Notes under the pieces: generated by a model
Database searches by the model: none
What the model saw: the letters and a program-made list of their open reading frames with translations, nothing else
What the model was told of the DNA's origin: nothing
Shown here: piece by piece, positions 8,006-15,645 of the stretch
How the letters are laid out: the number at the start of each line of letters is the position of its first letter
Numbering within the stretch: position 1 is the first letter of the stretch
Origin: Gammaproteobacteria bacterium
Lineage (GTDB): Bacteria; Pseudomonadota; Gammaproteobacteria; Steroidobacterales; GCA-2729495
Assembly (NCBI GenBank): GCA_020851975.1
Contig: JADZBS010000090.1
Span: 1-45,143, forward strand
DNA length: 45,143 nucleotides
Direction of reading: 5' to 3'
Program-made: the position numbers and the translations under genes

Positions 8006-9034
8006 ATGACCACCCGCCAAGTCGCCATGGTGATGGATCTCAACAAGTGCATCGGCTGCCAGGCCTGCACCGCGGCCTGCAAGTCGCTGTGGACCGACGA
8101 GGCAGGCCAGGAGCACATGTTGTGGAACAACGTGGAGACCAAGCCCGGCCCCGGCTATCCGCGCGAGTGGGAGGAGAAGGGCACGCGCAGCGGCTGGAAG
8201 GACGGCAAGGTCCAGTTCGGCGGACTGCACGAGGACAAGGACTTCGGCACGCCGGTGGCGCTCAACCACGAAGCCGTCTATTTCCAGGGCACCGAGGCGC
8301 GGCTGCAGCGTACCGAGCCGCTCGAGTACGGCCCGAACTGGCACGAGGACAGTTCGTCGGGCACCTACCCGAACAACTACCACTTCTACCTGCCGCGCCT
8401 GTGCAACCACTGCACCAAACCCGCCTGCCTCGAGGCCTGCCCGGTGCGCGCCATCTACAAGCGCGAGCAGGACGGCATCGTGCTGGTCGACCAGGACAAG
8501 TGCCAGGGCTTTCGCCTCTGCAACCAGGCCTGCCCGTACGACAAGGTCTATTTCAATCACGTCCGGCGCAAGAGCCAGAAGTGCATCTTCTGCTTCCCGC
8601 GCCTGGAGCAGGGGGTCGCGCCGGCCTGCGCGCGGCAATGCCCGGGGCGGTTGCGCTTCGTCGGCTATCTCGAGGACGACGGTCCGATCGCCAAGCTCGT
8701 CCGCGAGTGGAAAGTCGCGCTCCCGCTGCACCCGGAATACGGCACCGAGCCCAACGTCTTCTACGTGCCGCCCATCCTGCCGCCGGCCTTCGATGCGGAA
8801 GGGCGTTTCGACGAGGACAACCCGCGCGTGCCGATGGAGTACCTGCGCTACCTCTTCGGGCCCGAGGTCGACGCCGCGTTGATCACGCTGCACGAGGAGA
8901 TGGAGAAGAAGCGCGCGGGCAAGCCGAGTGAACTCATGGACCTGCTGATCGCGCGCGACTGGAAGAGCCTCTTCAACATTCCCGACGTCAGGATCGCCTC
9001 GACGCTGGACGGCAGCTTCCCGGGCGCCGGTTGA
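8006..9034 (+). CDS. Four-cluster ferredoxin subunit of the molybdoenzyme
   Basis: A 342-residue electron-transfer subunit of the NarH/EbdB/DdhB type. Cys groups are 15/18/21/25, 133/136/141/145, 166/172/176 and 193/196/208/212. In the third group Phe169 stands where a second Cys would be, as in relatives with Trp or Tyr there; this predicts a [3Fe-4S] cluster plus three [4Fe-4S] clusters. It has no signal of its own and would be carried out by the Tat signal of the catalytic subunit. Length fits the family (325-350). Electrons would normally pass next to a haem b subunit, which is not encoded nearby. Confidence 0.93.
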   Translation: MTTRQVAMVMDLNKCIGCQACTAACKSLWTDEAGQEHMLWNNVETKPGPGYPREWEEKGTRSGWKDGKVQFGGLHEDKDFGTPVALNHEAVYFQGTEARLQRTEPLEYGPNWHEDSSSGTYPNNYHFYLPRLCNHCTKPACLEACPVRAIYKREQDGIVLVDQDKCQGFRLCNQACPYDKVYFNHVRRKSQKCIFCFPRLEQGVAPACARQCPGRLRFVGYLEDDGPIAKLVREWKVALPLHPEYGTEPNVFYVPPILPPAFDAEGRFDEDNPRVPMEYLRYLFGPEVDAALITLHEEMEKKRAGKPSELMDLLIARDWKSLFNIPDVRIASTLDGSFPGAG

Positions 9035-9043
9035 CGCTACGCG

Positions 9044-9068
9044 GTGCCGCCCCGCGATCCGGCGGCAC
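9044..9068 (+). terminator. GC-rich hairpin after the molybdoenzyme operon
   Basis: GTGCCGCC and GGCGGCAC form a perfect 8-bp stem with a 9-base loop, 10 bases after the stop codon. There is no T-tract, so its role as a terminator is uncertain. Confidence 0.4.
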
Positions 9069-9203
9069 GGGTTGATCCCGGGATACCCAGGACATCCGGA
9101 TTGGGGCAAATTCTTCGCTTCGCCGCCGCTGTCCCCCTGCGCGCAATGCCGCCAGGCCGCACGGCTGGAATGGCCCGGGATCCCGTCGCCGGAGTGCGCT
9201 CAA

Positions 9204-9854
9204 ATGCTGGTCTTGTATGGCATCAATCTTTCGACATTCACGCGCAAGGTGCGGCTCGCGCTGGCCGAGAAGGGCCTTGATTACCGGCTGGAAGTGGCTG
9301 CCATGGGCTCGCCGAAGGTCCGCGCGCTGCATCCCCTCGGCAAGATCCCGGTCCTGGAGGACGACGGCGTGGTGATACCGGATTCCTCTGTCATCATCGC
9401 CTACCTGGAACGGTCCCGGCCGGCGCGGCCGCTGTATCCCGACGGTACGCGGGATCTCGCCCGCGCGCTCTGGCTGGAGGAGTACGCCGACACGCGACTG
9501 CGCGAAGCTACGCTGCCGTATTTTTCCGAGCGGGTGGTCAAGCCGGTGTTCCAGGGCAAGCCGGGCGATGCCGAGTTGCTTGCGCGTGCCGAAGCCGGTC
9601 GTGACGAGTGCTTCGATTACCTCGACAGGGAACTGCCAGGCGCACCGTTCGCGGTCGCCGGGATGCTGTCGGTGGCGGACATCGCCATTGGCGCCCAGCT
9701 CGTCACCTACCAGCAGGGCGGGGGTGAGATTGACGCGGCGCGCTGGCCGCGGCTGGCAGCCTCTGCGGGGTCGCTGGCGCGCAGGCCGGCATGGGCGGCG
9801 ATGCGGGCCGAGGAAGAGGCGGCACTTGCGGCGGCGAGGGCGCGCCGCGGCTGA
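9204..9854 (+). CDS. Glutathione S-transferase family protein
   Basis: A 216-residue cytosolic GST. The N-terminal thioredoxin-like domain shows LSTFTRKV near the active-site Ser/Thr, the cis-Pro in KIPVL (Pro49) and the gamma-glutamyl-binding DSS at 60-62. The helical C-terminal domain follows with VADIAIGAQ. The start is the ATG at 9204 because the fold begins there (LVLYGINLS); an in-frame extension back to 9072 has no family match. The substrate is unknown. It is separate from the preceding operon by about 170 bases with a hairpin. Confidence 0.9.
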   Translation: MLVLYGINLSTFTRKVRLALAEKGLDYRLEVAAMGSPKVRALHPLGKIPVLEDDGVVIPDSSVIIAYLERSRPARPLYPDGTRDLARALWLEEYADTRLREATLPYFSERVVKPVFQGKPGDAELLARAEAGRDECFDYLDRELPGAPFAVAGMLSVADIAIGAQLVTYQQGGGEIDAARWPRLAASAGSLARRPAWAAMRAEEEAALAAARARRG

Positions 9855-10029
9855 CGCTCCCGATCGCGTTACTCGGTGGTTTCGCTCTCGGGTTCGGCTG
9901 CGGACTCTTCTTCCTCGAAGCTCGCTGTTCATGTGACTGGCTGTGCATGCCCGTCTTGCCGTGACCTCATGGCTGGAGGGTGTGCTCGGCCATTCGATCA
10001 ACTGTCGCATCGTCGCGCCCCGACGTTGT

Positions 10030-10041
10030 TATGATGGCAGC
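10030..10041 (+). promoter_or_regulatory. Extended -10 immediately before a start codon
   Basis: TGT-TATGAT (10027-10035) lies six bases before the ATG at 10042. Transcription would start at or next to the A of the ATG, predicting a leaderless mRNA. Confidence 0.45.
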
Positions 10042-10371
10042 ATGAAGCCGACACCGACGCGGCCACTGGTGTTCCTCGCCCTGCTGGCCGTCGCCGCGGG
10101 CAGTCTCGCCGGCGACCTGAGCCCCGAGGAGCGCGCCGCGAAACAGGCGGAACTCGATCGCCAGTGCGAGACCGCGCGCGAACGGAAGCTCGCGCCGATC
10201 CGGGCGGAAATTTACGACGAGTGCGTCAACAAGCTGCGCAAGCAGCCTGAATACTGCCGGCGGTATGCGGATGGCTACAACGGCGAGCGCGCCGGGGCTG
10301 CGCCGCGCTTCTACGAGTTGCCGGAGTGCGTCGCCGCCTTCGAGTTCCGTACGAACCGGCGGCGTCCCTGA
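10042..10371 (+). CDS. Small secreted hypothetical protein
   Basis: A 109-residue protein with a clear Sec signal (RPLVFLALLAVAAGSLAG) and a mature part rich in Lys, Arg and Glu with four cysteines, which could form disulfides in the periplasm. It contains AAKQAELDRQCE and an EYCRRYADGY segment. I do not recognise a named family. The ATG at 10042 is chosen because the signal peptide begins there. A weak inverted repeat (TCCCG/CGGGA, 10380-10395) follows in the gap to the convergent outer membrane gene. Confidence 0.7.
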   Translation: MKPTPTRPLVFLALLAVAAGSLAGDLSPEERAAKQAELDRQCETARERKLAPIRAEIYDECVNKLRKQPEYCRRYADGYNGERAGAAPRFYELPECVAAFEFRTNRRRP

Positions 10372-10471
10372 CAACGATATCCCGGTACTTCGGGACCGTT
10401 TGCCGCGCCCGGCTCGACACGCAGCGCTCGCCGGCTGCTGCGACTGAGTTGAGTAAACTGCTCCCGATTGG

Positions 10472-11152
10472 TCAGAAGGTGTAGGTCAGGCCGAGCGTCA
10501 CGACCGGATAGATTTCGTACTTGTCGATATCGTCTTCCAGGTCGCTCTCTTCCTGTTGCAGGGCCGCCTGGAGCTGCGGATCACCGCTCAGCGTGCCGCC
10601 GGTGGAGCTGAGCTCGACATTCGGGGAGCCCTGGAACAGGACGCCGAGGTCGAAGCTGAACCCGAAGCCGCCGTCGTCACCGCCGCGGCTGCGCCAGCCG
10701 AGGCCGAGATAGGGCGCAACGCTGTCGAAATCCACGCCGGCTCCGAGCCGGCCGACCTCGGCTGTGGTGAAGGTCGCCCCGCCGATGTCGTAGGTCCCGC
10801 CGGCATCGGGCACGCCCTCGGCGTTGACTTCGTTGGCGTTGGCAAAGGCGCCGCCGGTCACGCGGAAGATGCCGCCGAACGGATGCCAGTCGAGGTACAG
10901 GGCGCCGGAGCTCAGGTCGAGGTCGCCGTCGTACCGGATGCCGCCTTCCTCGCCGTCTTCGCTGTAGGAGAAGGCGTAGCCGGCGGCCCGCACCACGAGA
11001 TGGTCATTAAAGGACCAGCCCGCCTCGGCGCCCAGGCCGAGCGTGCTGGCGGCAACGCCCAGCGACGCCTCGCCCGCCAGCGCCGGACTGGCGGTTGCTG
11101 CCAGACCCAGCAGCAGTACGCTGCGCATTCGTGAAACGCTGCTCGCATCCAT
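10472..11152 (-). CDS. Outer membrane beta-barrel protein
   Basis: A 226-residue protein with a signal peptide (LLLGLAATASPALA) followed by alternating hydrophobic and polar strands with many Gly, Tyr and Phe residues, and a C-terminal aromatic residue (LGLTYTF), as in the beta-signal recognised by the BAM complex. An acidic loop (QQEESDLEDDIDKYE) precedes the last strand. Size suggests eight to ten strands. It resembles small OmpW/OmpA-barrel-like proteins annotated only as outer membrane beta-barrels. The cargo or role is unknown. Confidence 0.8.
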   Translation of the reverse strand: MDASSVSRMRSVLLLGLAATASPALAGEASLGVAASTLGLGAEAGWSFNDHLVVRAAGYAFSYSEDGEEGGIRYDGDLDLSSGALYLDWHPFGGIFRVTGGAFANANEVNAEGVPDAGGTYDIGGATFTTAEVGRLGAGVDFDSVAPYLGLGWRSRGGDDGGFGFSFDLGVLFQGSPNVELSSTGGTLSGDPQLQAALQQEESDLEDDIDKYEIYPVVTLGLTYTF

Positions 11153-11302
11153 GCCCAGGTTCCCGGAATTCGCCCACAGGGGCGACCGGCAGGATGCCCC
11201 AGGCCGCTACGGAAAAGGGTGAGCTGTGGCGCAATTTCGCCAGCACGGCGCGCCAGGCGGGCCGTGAGCGTAGCCGTCAATGCAGTGACGGCCGGTGCGG
11301 TG

Positions 11303-12271
11303 CTAGGCCAGACGCCGGCGCAGGCGTGGGACGCAGGCAGCCACGGCGGTGATCGCCAGCCAGGCGGCCGGCGGCAGCGGAATCTGCGGAACACCTTCGA
11401 GGCTCGAGAAATACACCGTCGCGTCCAGGACGCCATCGGAGGTGTCGGCGACGATGAAGCGCAGCGTGTTGCCGGTCGGATCGACGCTGCCGGCGAAGGT
11501 CAGCACCGGGTTGCCGCCCGGGGCGAGGATGCCGTCGAGTTCGGTGCCAGTGAGTGCCGTCATGCCGGGGTGGCGCACATTCACGGGCGCGCCATCGACG
11601 AAGGCGATGTTGGTGCCGTTCAGGAACATCCCGAAGCCGTCGATATACTCGGAATCGACCCATTCCGGGTATTCCTCCGTCCCGAACACGACATTGAAGG
11701 CCACCTGGTCGAAGCCAGGCTGCATGTCGAAGTCGATGACGAGCTCGGTGACGTCGAAGTGGTCATAGGTTTCCGGCGGGTCGAGATCCGGCCGGCTCGT
11801 GATCGGATCGAGCAGTGCTTCCTGGGCCGCCGTCGCTGGTATGCCGGTGGCGTCGGGCGCCGGCGGGTAGGTCGTGCCGTACGCCCAGGTGTTGTTCTCG
11901 ACGGTGTTGATGCCATCGCCATAGCCCGGGATGACCGGTTCTGCCATCCCGCTGACGAGCAGGCCGGCGACGCCACCGGTGCTGAGGACGATCCCCGATC
12001 CGATGCCGTAGGTCCCGCTCGCGTTGGTGTAGGTGCCGGACGAGGTGATCTGCGCCTGCGCGTCGAGTCCGAAAGCCAGCGTCTGGTGATGGCCGTTCAG
12101 GGTGACGCCGGTGACGACGATTCCGGTGCCGCCGCCCCCGAGCAGCGCATTGACGAGCGTCGTGGTGTCCTGGGTGGGACTGATGACGATGGCGCCGGCG
12201 GGCAGGGTCACAAGACCCGCCAGGGCAGCCATGATCCAAGTAAAAACAAAGCGTTGACGGAACAGTTTCAT
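11303..12271 (-). CDS. Choice-of-anchor L protein with VPLPA-CTERM tail
   Basis: A 322-residue exported protein. It has a signal peptide ending near LPAGA, then the DTTTLVNALLGGGG opening typical of choice-of-anchor L domains, and the conserved FGTEEYPE block. The tail IPLPPAAWLAITA, a hydrophobic helix, and a final RLRRR cluster form a VPLPA-CTERM sorting signal of the PEP-CTERM/exosortase system. In such systems the tail is cut and the protein is anchored or released with exopolysaccharide. No exosortase is encoded in the window, so it should lie elsewhere in the genome. Confidence 0.9.
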   Translation of the reverse strand: MKLFRQRFVFTWIMAALAGLVTLPAGAIVISPTQDTTTLVNALLGGGGTGIVVTGVTLNGHHQTLAFGLDAQAQITSSGTYTNASGTYGIGSGIVLSTGGVAGLLVSGMAEPVIPGYGDGINTVENNTWAYGTTYPPAPDATGIPATAAQEALLDPITSRPDLDPPETYDHFDVTELVIDFDMQPGFDQVAFNVVFGTEEYPEWVDSEYIDGFGMFLNGTNIAFVDGAPVNVRHPGMTALTGTELDGILAPGGNPVLTFAGSVDPTGNTLRFIVADTSDGVLDATVYFSSLEGVPQIPLPPAAWLAITAVAACVPRLRRRLA

Positions 12272-12379
12272 TGTTCTTCTCCCGTCAGGCAGGCACCGGC
12301 GAAGGGCTGGTGCCCTGCGTGCTGCAATCGAAGCTACACCAGTTGCACCGGCCGGTAAAGCCCTCCGGCGGCCGGGCGT

Positions 12380-13246
12380 TCAGGGTGTGGCGGCGCGCCG
12401 GGGTCCGAGCACGAAGACTTCGTCGGCGATCGGCGTGCCGATCTCGGCTGAAGTCCAGCGGATGTCGATGCTCTTCACGCCCTCGTAGTAATGGCGCACG
12501 CGCCCGGGCTGCAGGAAACCGCCGGGACCGACGCGGTAGAACTCCGAGTACAGGCGCTGGTGCCAGCCGCGCGGCGAAAGCCAGGCGGCCGAGCGGATGC
12601 TGTAGTCGGCCCGGGCGATGCCGAAGGTCGTCGTCTGGCCCGCCGGGTCCGTGACCCGCACGATGTAGCAGGGGTGCCCCTCGACCTGGTCGTCGAGCAT
12701 GCGCTCGACGCGAAAGCCCTCGGCGAGGGCAAAACGGATGGCGCTGAAACCGAAGCCGCTGCCTTCATCGCTGGCCGCACGCGCACCGCTCACCGGCCCG
12801 TTCTGATCGTAGGAACGTTCGCCGTCGAAGGCGGTCTGGAACAGCAGCCGGTCACCGGCCCAGGCGTCGAGCCGGAACTTGCCGCTGCCGGCATGCGCCT
12901 GGCGCAGGTCGGTGGGGTAGATGCGATACATCTCGTAGCGGTCGGCCGTGACGCAGGCCTCTGGCCGGCCGTCGCGGCAGAGCGTTGCGTGTCCGCGCAT
13001 GATGTTGCTGCCCGCCCTGAGCCAGGCGGCACCGCCGGCGGCCGCATGGGTGCGCGCGACGATCTCGCTGGCCGTGAGCGTGGCCTGGTCCGCGGCAGCG
13101 GCCGTCCCGGCGTCACCAGCGGTGGCGGGTGTCGCCGGTGCGGCCAGCAGGAGCGGCGCCGGCACGAGCAAGCCGGCGACGGCAGCGAGGATCAGTAGAC
13201 CTCGTGGCGGCTGCCGGCAGGAAGAGATTCGCGGGGTGTTCGGCAT
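12380..13246 (-). CDS. Secreted hypothetical protein
   Basis: A 288-residue protein with a long hydrophobic N-terminal signal (LLILAAVAGLLVPAPLLLAA). The mature part reads like an outer-membrane-lipoprotein-sorting or zinc-protease-associated domain (ASEIVARTHAAAGGAAWL, GHPCYIVRVTD, REFYRVG-like segments), a pattern seen in periplasmic proteins that follow an 'allele-like' HAAxGG opening. I cannot name the family with confidence. The ATG at 13246 is chosen because the signal begins there and a TACAAT box lies six bases upstream. Confidence 0.75.
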   Translation of the reverse strand: MPNTPRISSCRQPPRGLLILAAVAGLLVPAPLLLAAPATPATAGDAGTAAAADQATLTASEIVARTHAAAGGAAWLRAGSNIMRGHATLCRDGRPEACVTADRYEMYRIYPTDLRQAHAGSGKFRLDAWAGDRLLFQTAFDGERSYDQNGPVSGARAASDEGSGFGFSAIRFALAEGFRVERMLDDQVEGHPCYIVRVTDPAGQTTTFGIARADYSIRSAAWLSPRGWHQRLYSEFYRVGPGGFLQPGRVRHYYEGVKSIDIRWTSAEIGTPIADEVFVLGPRRAATP

Positions 13247-13252
13247 GGCCCC

Positions 13253-13258
13253 ATTGTA
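13253..13258 (-). promoter_or_regulatory. -10 box six bases before a start codon
   Basis: The minus strand reads TACAAT, then six bases, then the ATG at 13246. The -35 region (TGTTCC) is weak. This spacing predicts a leaderless or nearly leaderless mRNA. Confidence 0.4.
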
Positions 13259-13331
13259 GGGGGAGCCGGGCGCGCGGAACACCAGGCCGCCGCGCGCGTG
13301 GTTCGCGCGGCCGACGCTCACCGATGGACGT

Positions 13332-13565
13332 TCACACGCGGATGTCGATCACCGAGCCGAGCGTTTCGCTGGCGCGGCGCAGGGCGGCGGCATTGGCCTC
13401 CGCGGCCCGCTGCTGCTCGGCGCTGCGCACGGCCGCGCCGGTCAGGTCGGCGGTGGCGCCATCGACGCCGGAGTGCGCCACGGTCTGGGCCTCGCGGCGC
13501 AGGCCATCGAGGCTGCGTCGCAGCCCGTAGAGACTGGTGGCCAGGGTGCCGAATCCCGTCGTCAT
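13332..13565 (-). CDS. Small flagellar-rod-like protein
   Basis: A 77-residue protein. The opening GFGTLATSLYGLRRSLD and the end ALRRASETLGSVIDIRV resemble the N- and C-terminal heptad helices of flagellar rod and hook proteins, which pack into a coiled coil; the middle domain is absent. No other flagellar gene is near. Similar short orphan proteins are annotated as flagellar basal body-like in Pseudomonas relatives, but I cannot confirm this. The assignment is tentative. Confidence 0.55.
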   Translation of the reverse strand: MTTGFGTLATSLYGLRRSLDGLRREAQTVAHSGVDGATADLTGAAVRSAEQQRAAEANAAALRRASETLGSVIDIRV

Positions 13566-13633
13566 GCATCGCGCCCGCCGTGCACCGAACCCGCGGCCAG
13601 ACTAACGTGCCGGCAGGCCTGTGCGCGACCGGC

Positions 13634-13663
13634 TTGGGACATAAGCGTGGACCCCGCTACCAT
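13634..13663 (+). promoter_or_regulatory. Promoter of the YciH gene
   Basis: TTGGGA (13634-13639), 18-base spacer, TACCAT (13658-13663). The ATG at 13671 lies seven bases after the -10, so transcription would start about at the start codon. Confidence 0.45.
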
Positions 13664-13670
13664 TATTCGC

Positions 13671-14048
13671 ATGACTTCGCGGGCACCGGTGACGTTTCGC
13701 GGCGTGGTGTACTCCACGGGCCTGGGCCGCACCTGCCCGGCCTGCGGCCAGGCGCTGGCGCAATGCGCCTGCGCACGCGACAAGGCAAGCGGCGCGAAGC
13801 CACCCGGCGACGGCATCGTGCGCGTCAGCCGCCAGGTGCAGGGCCGCAAGGGCAAGGGCGTCACCGTCGTCACCGGCGTGCCGCTCGCTGGCGCGGAACT
13901 CGACGCGCTCGCTGCGCAGCTCAAGAAGCGCTGCGGCAGCGGCGGCACGGTGAAGGACGGCGTCATCGAGATCCAGGGCGACCATCGCGATGCGCTGGTC
14001 GCCCTGCTCGGGCAGCGCGGTTGGACGGTGAAGCGTGCCGGAGGGTAG
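13671..14048 (+). CDS. yciH: SUI1/eIF1-like translation factor YciH
   Basis: A 125-residue protein. An N-terminal zinc-finger-like CPAC...CAC stretch (Cys22, 25, 32, 34) precedes the SUI1 domain, seen in GKGVTVVTGVPL, LKKRCGSGGTVKDG and GDHRDALVALL. SUI1 proteins bind the small ribosomal subunit and check initiation fidelity; the bacterial YciH role is less well defined. The start is the ATG at 13671, with promoter elements directly before it. Confidence 0.92.
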   Translation: MTSRAPVTFRGVVYSTGLGRTCPACGQALAQCACARDKASGAKPPGDGIVRVSRQVQGRKGKGVTVVTGVPLAGAELDALAAQLKKRCGSGGTVKDGVIEIQGDHRDALVALLGQRGWTVKRAGG

Positions 14049-14057
14049 CATCGGCCC

Positions 14058-14432
14058 ATGACGCATTTCTTCCTGCGCGCCGCGATCGCCTCGCTCGGTC
14101 TGTGGCTCGCCAGCACGATGGTCGATGGCCTCGCCTTCGAGAGCGGTGGCTGGCTGATCCTGGCCGCCGTCCTGCTCGGACTCGTCAATGCCGTGGTGCG
14201 TCCGCTGGTGGTGCTGCTCACGCTGCCGCTGACGGTGGTCACCCTCGGGCTCTTCCTGCTGGTCGTCAATGGCATCATGCTGGCACTGGTGGCGGGCCTG
14301 CTGCCCGGCATGGCCATCGGCAGCTTCTGGGACGCCTTCTGGGGCGCGATCATCGTGAGCGTGGTGAGCTGGATCGGCTCGGCAATCGTCGGGCCGCGCG
14401 GCGGCATCCAGGTCACCATCCATCGTGAGTGA
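14058..14432 (+). CDS. Four-helix membrane protein, phage_holin_4_2/YvlD type
   Basis: A 124-residue integral membrane protein with four predicted helices (about 5-20, 31-55, 60-82 and 95-115). The block VLLGLVNAVVRPLVVLLTLP is diagnostic of the family named after mycobacterial phage holins, but its chromosomal members are not tied to phage lysis. It starts 9 bases after yciH and likely shares its transcript. Function unknown. Confidence 0.88.
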   Translation: MTHFFLRAAIASLGLWLASTMVDGLAFESGGWLILAAVLLGLVNAVVRPLVVLLTLPLTVVTLGLFLLVVNGIMLALVAGLLPGMAIGSFWDAFWGAIIVSVVSWIGSAIVGPRGGIQVTIHRE

Positions 14433-14453
14433 GCCGGGGCAGGGAGCACAGCC

Positions 14454-15116
14454 ATGGCCGAGATGACCCTCGTCATTGCCAACAGGAATTACTCGTCCTG
14501 GTCGCTGCGTGCGTGGCTGTTCCTGCGCAACGCCGGGGCCCGCTTCCACGAAGTGCGCATCGCGCTCGGCGAGCCGCAGACGCGCGAGCGCATCGCGCGT
14601 TATTCCCCGTCCGGCCGGGTGCCGGTGCTGACGGACGGTGCGCTGACGGTGTGGGACTCGCTGGCGATCTGCGAGTACGTCAACGAAGTGGTGGCCGGCG
14701 GCAGCGGGTGGCCGGCGGAACGTGCGGCCCGGGCCGAGGCGCGCGCCGTGTCCGCCGAGATGCATGCTGGCTTCATGGGGTTGCGCAGCGAGATGCCGAT
14801 GAACATCCGCGCGCGCCGCCGTGTGGTGCTCTCGCCGGCAGCGCAGGCCGACGTCGCCCGTGTGCTCGGCTTGTGGGACCACTGCCGCGCGCGGCATGCC
14901 GCCGAGGGGCCGTGGTTGTTCGGCCGCTTCTCCATTGCCGATGCGATGTATGCCCCGGTGGTGTTCCGCTTCCAGACCTATGGGGTGACACTCGCCGGTC
15001 GCGCGGCGGAGTATGTCCGGACCGTGCTGGCCGATGCCGCCGTCCAGGAGTGGGCGGGGGCGGCGCGCGCGGAGAGCGAGACCGTGCAGGCCGACGAGGT
15101 GGGTGAGCCGGTGTGA
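14454..15116 (+). CDS. Glutathione S-transferase family protein
   Basis: A 220-residue GST. The thioredoxin-like domain shows NRNYSSWSLRAWL near the catalytic Ser, cis-Pro58 (RVPVL) and DSL at 68-70 for the glutathione gamma-glutamyl group; the helical domain carries FSIADAMYAPV. It is clearly distinct from the GST at 9204. The substrate is unknown. It follows the membrane protein gene by 21 bases with an AGGGAG ribosome site. Confidence 0.9.
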   Translation: MAEMTLVIANRNYSSWSLRAWLFLRNAGARFHEVRIALGEPQTRERIARYSPSGRVPVLTDGALTVWDSLAICEYVNEVVAGGSGWPAERAARAEARAVSAEMHAGFMGLRSEMPMNIRARRRVVLSPAAQADVARVLGLWDHCRARHAAEGPWLFGRFSIADAMYAPVVFRFQTYGVTLAGRAAEYVRTVLADAAVQEWAGAARAESETVQADEVGEPV

Positions 15117-15249
15117 CCGGTTTGGCAGACAGCCCCCGGGGTGTCATCCTGCGGTGCGGGAGCGGCGTCAACCGCGACCTGCGTCCGCGCGCCCGGGAAG
15201 GCGCCCCGCAAGAATCCGCCGAGGATCCCCGGCCAGGAACGGAATCACC

Positions 15250-15540
15250 ATGACCGCAAACTCGCTGCTCGCCCGCACCGGGCAATCCTGGAAATTCGTC
15301 CTCGGCGTCGCCGCGCTCCTGGCAGGCAGCATCGCACCGCTGTTCGAGGCGAGCGGCATCGGCTGGACGGCGGGCACCGTCATCGCCTGCGCTGGCTACG
15401 CCTTCACGCTGCTTGCCGTGCGCTGCCCGGCCTGCGGCAGCCGCTGGTTCTGGCAGGCGGCGCTCGACGCCGCCGTGTATGCCCCGATCTTCAAGGGCCC
15501 TGCCTGCCCGGCCTGCCGGCGCGACTACAGCGGCGGCTGA
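15250..15540 (+). CDS. Small membrane protein with two CPAC motifs
   Basis: A 96-residue protein with two hydrophobic segments (about 16-32 and 40-57) followed by a cytoplasm- or periplasm-facing tail carrying CPAC at 59-62 and 86-89, a likely zinc ribbon. No named family is recognised. The ATG at 15250 is chosen from the hydrophobic start and spacing; a purine-rich GGAA precedes it. Confidence 0.7.
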   Translation: MTANSLLARTGQSWKFVLGVAALLAGSIAPLFEASGIGWTAGTVIACAGYAFTLLAVRCPACGSRWFWQAALDAAVYAPIFKGPACPACRRDYSGG

Positions 15541-15645
15541 GGCATCACGGCGCGGAGAATCGGCATTCCGCCCGTTGTCACGCTACGCGGTGCAGCGGAG
15601 AATGACGCAGCCATCCGGTGCCTGGCGGGGTGTCGAGGGGCAGCG

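Noticed and set aside
4984-8142. Long open frame on the minus strand opposite the molybdoenzyme gene
   Set aside because: No recognisable domain, composition typical of antisense frames in GC-rich DNA, and the plus-strand gene is certain.
9074-9083. Palindrome ATCCCGGGAT as an operator
   Set aside because: It is short and GC-rich, shows no promoter nearby and no second copy in a regulatory position.
9072-9203. Upstream extension of the GST gene from 9072
   Set aside because: The extra 44 residues do not match the GST fold, and the conserved N-terminal strand begins at 9204.
14058-14432. Holin-named gene as a sign of prophage
   Set aside because: The family name comes from a phage, but this chromosomal type occurs without lysis genes, and no other phage gene is present.
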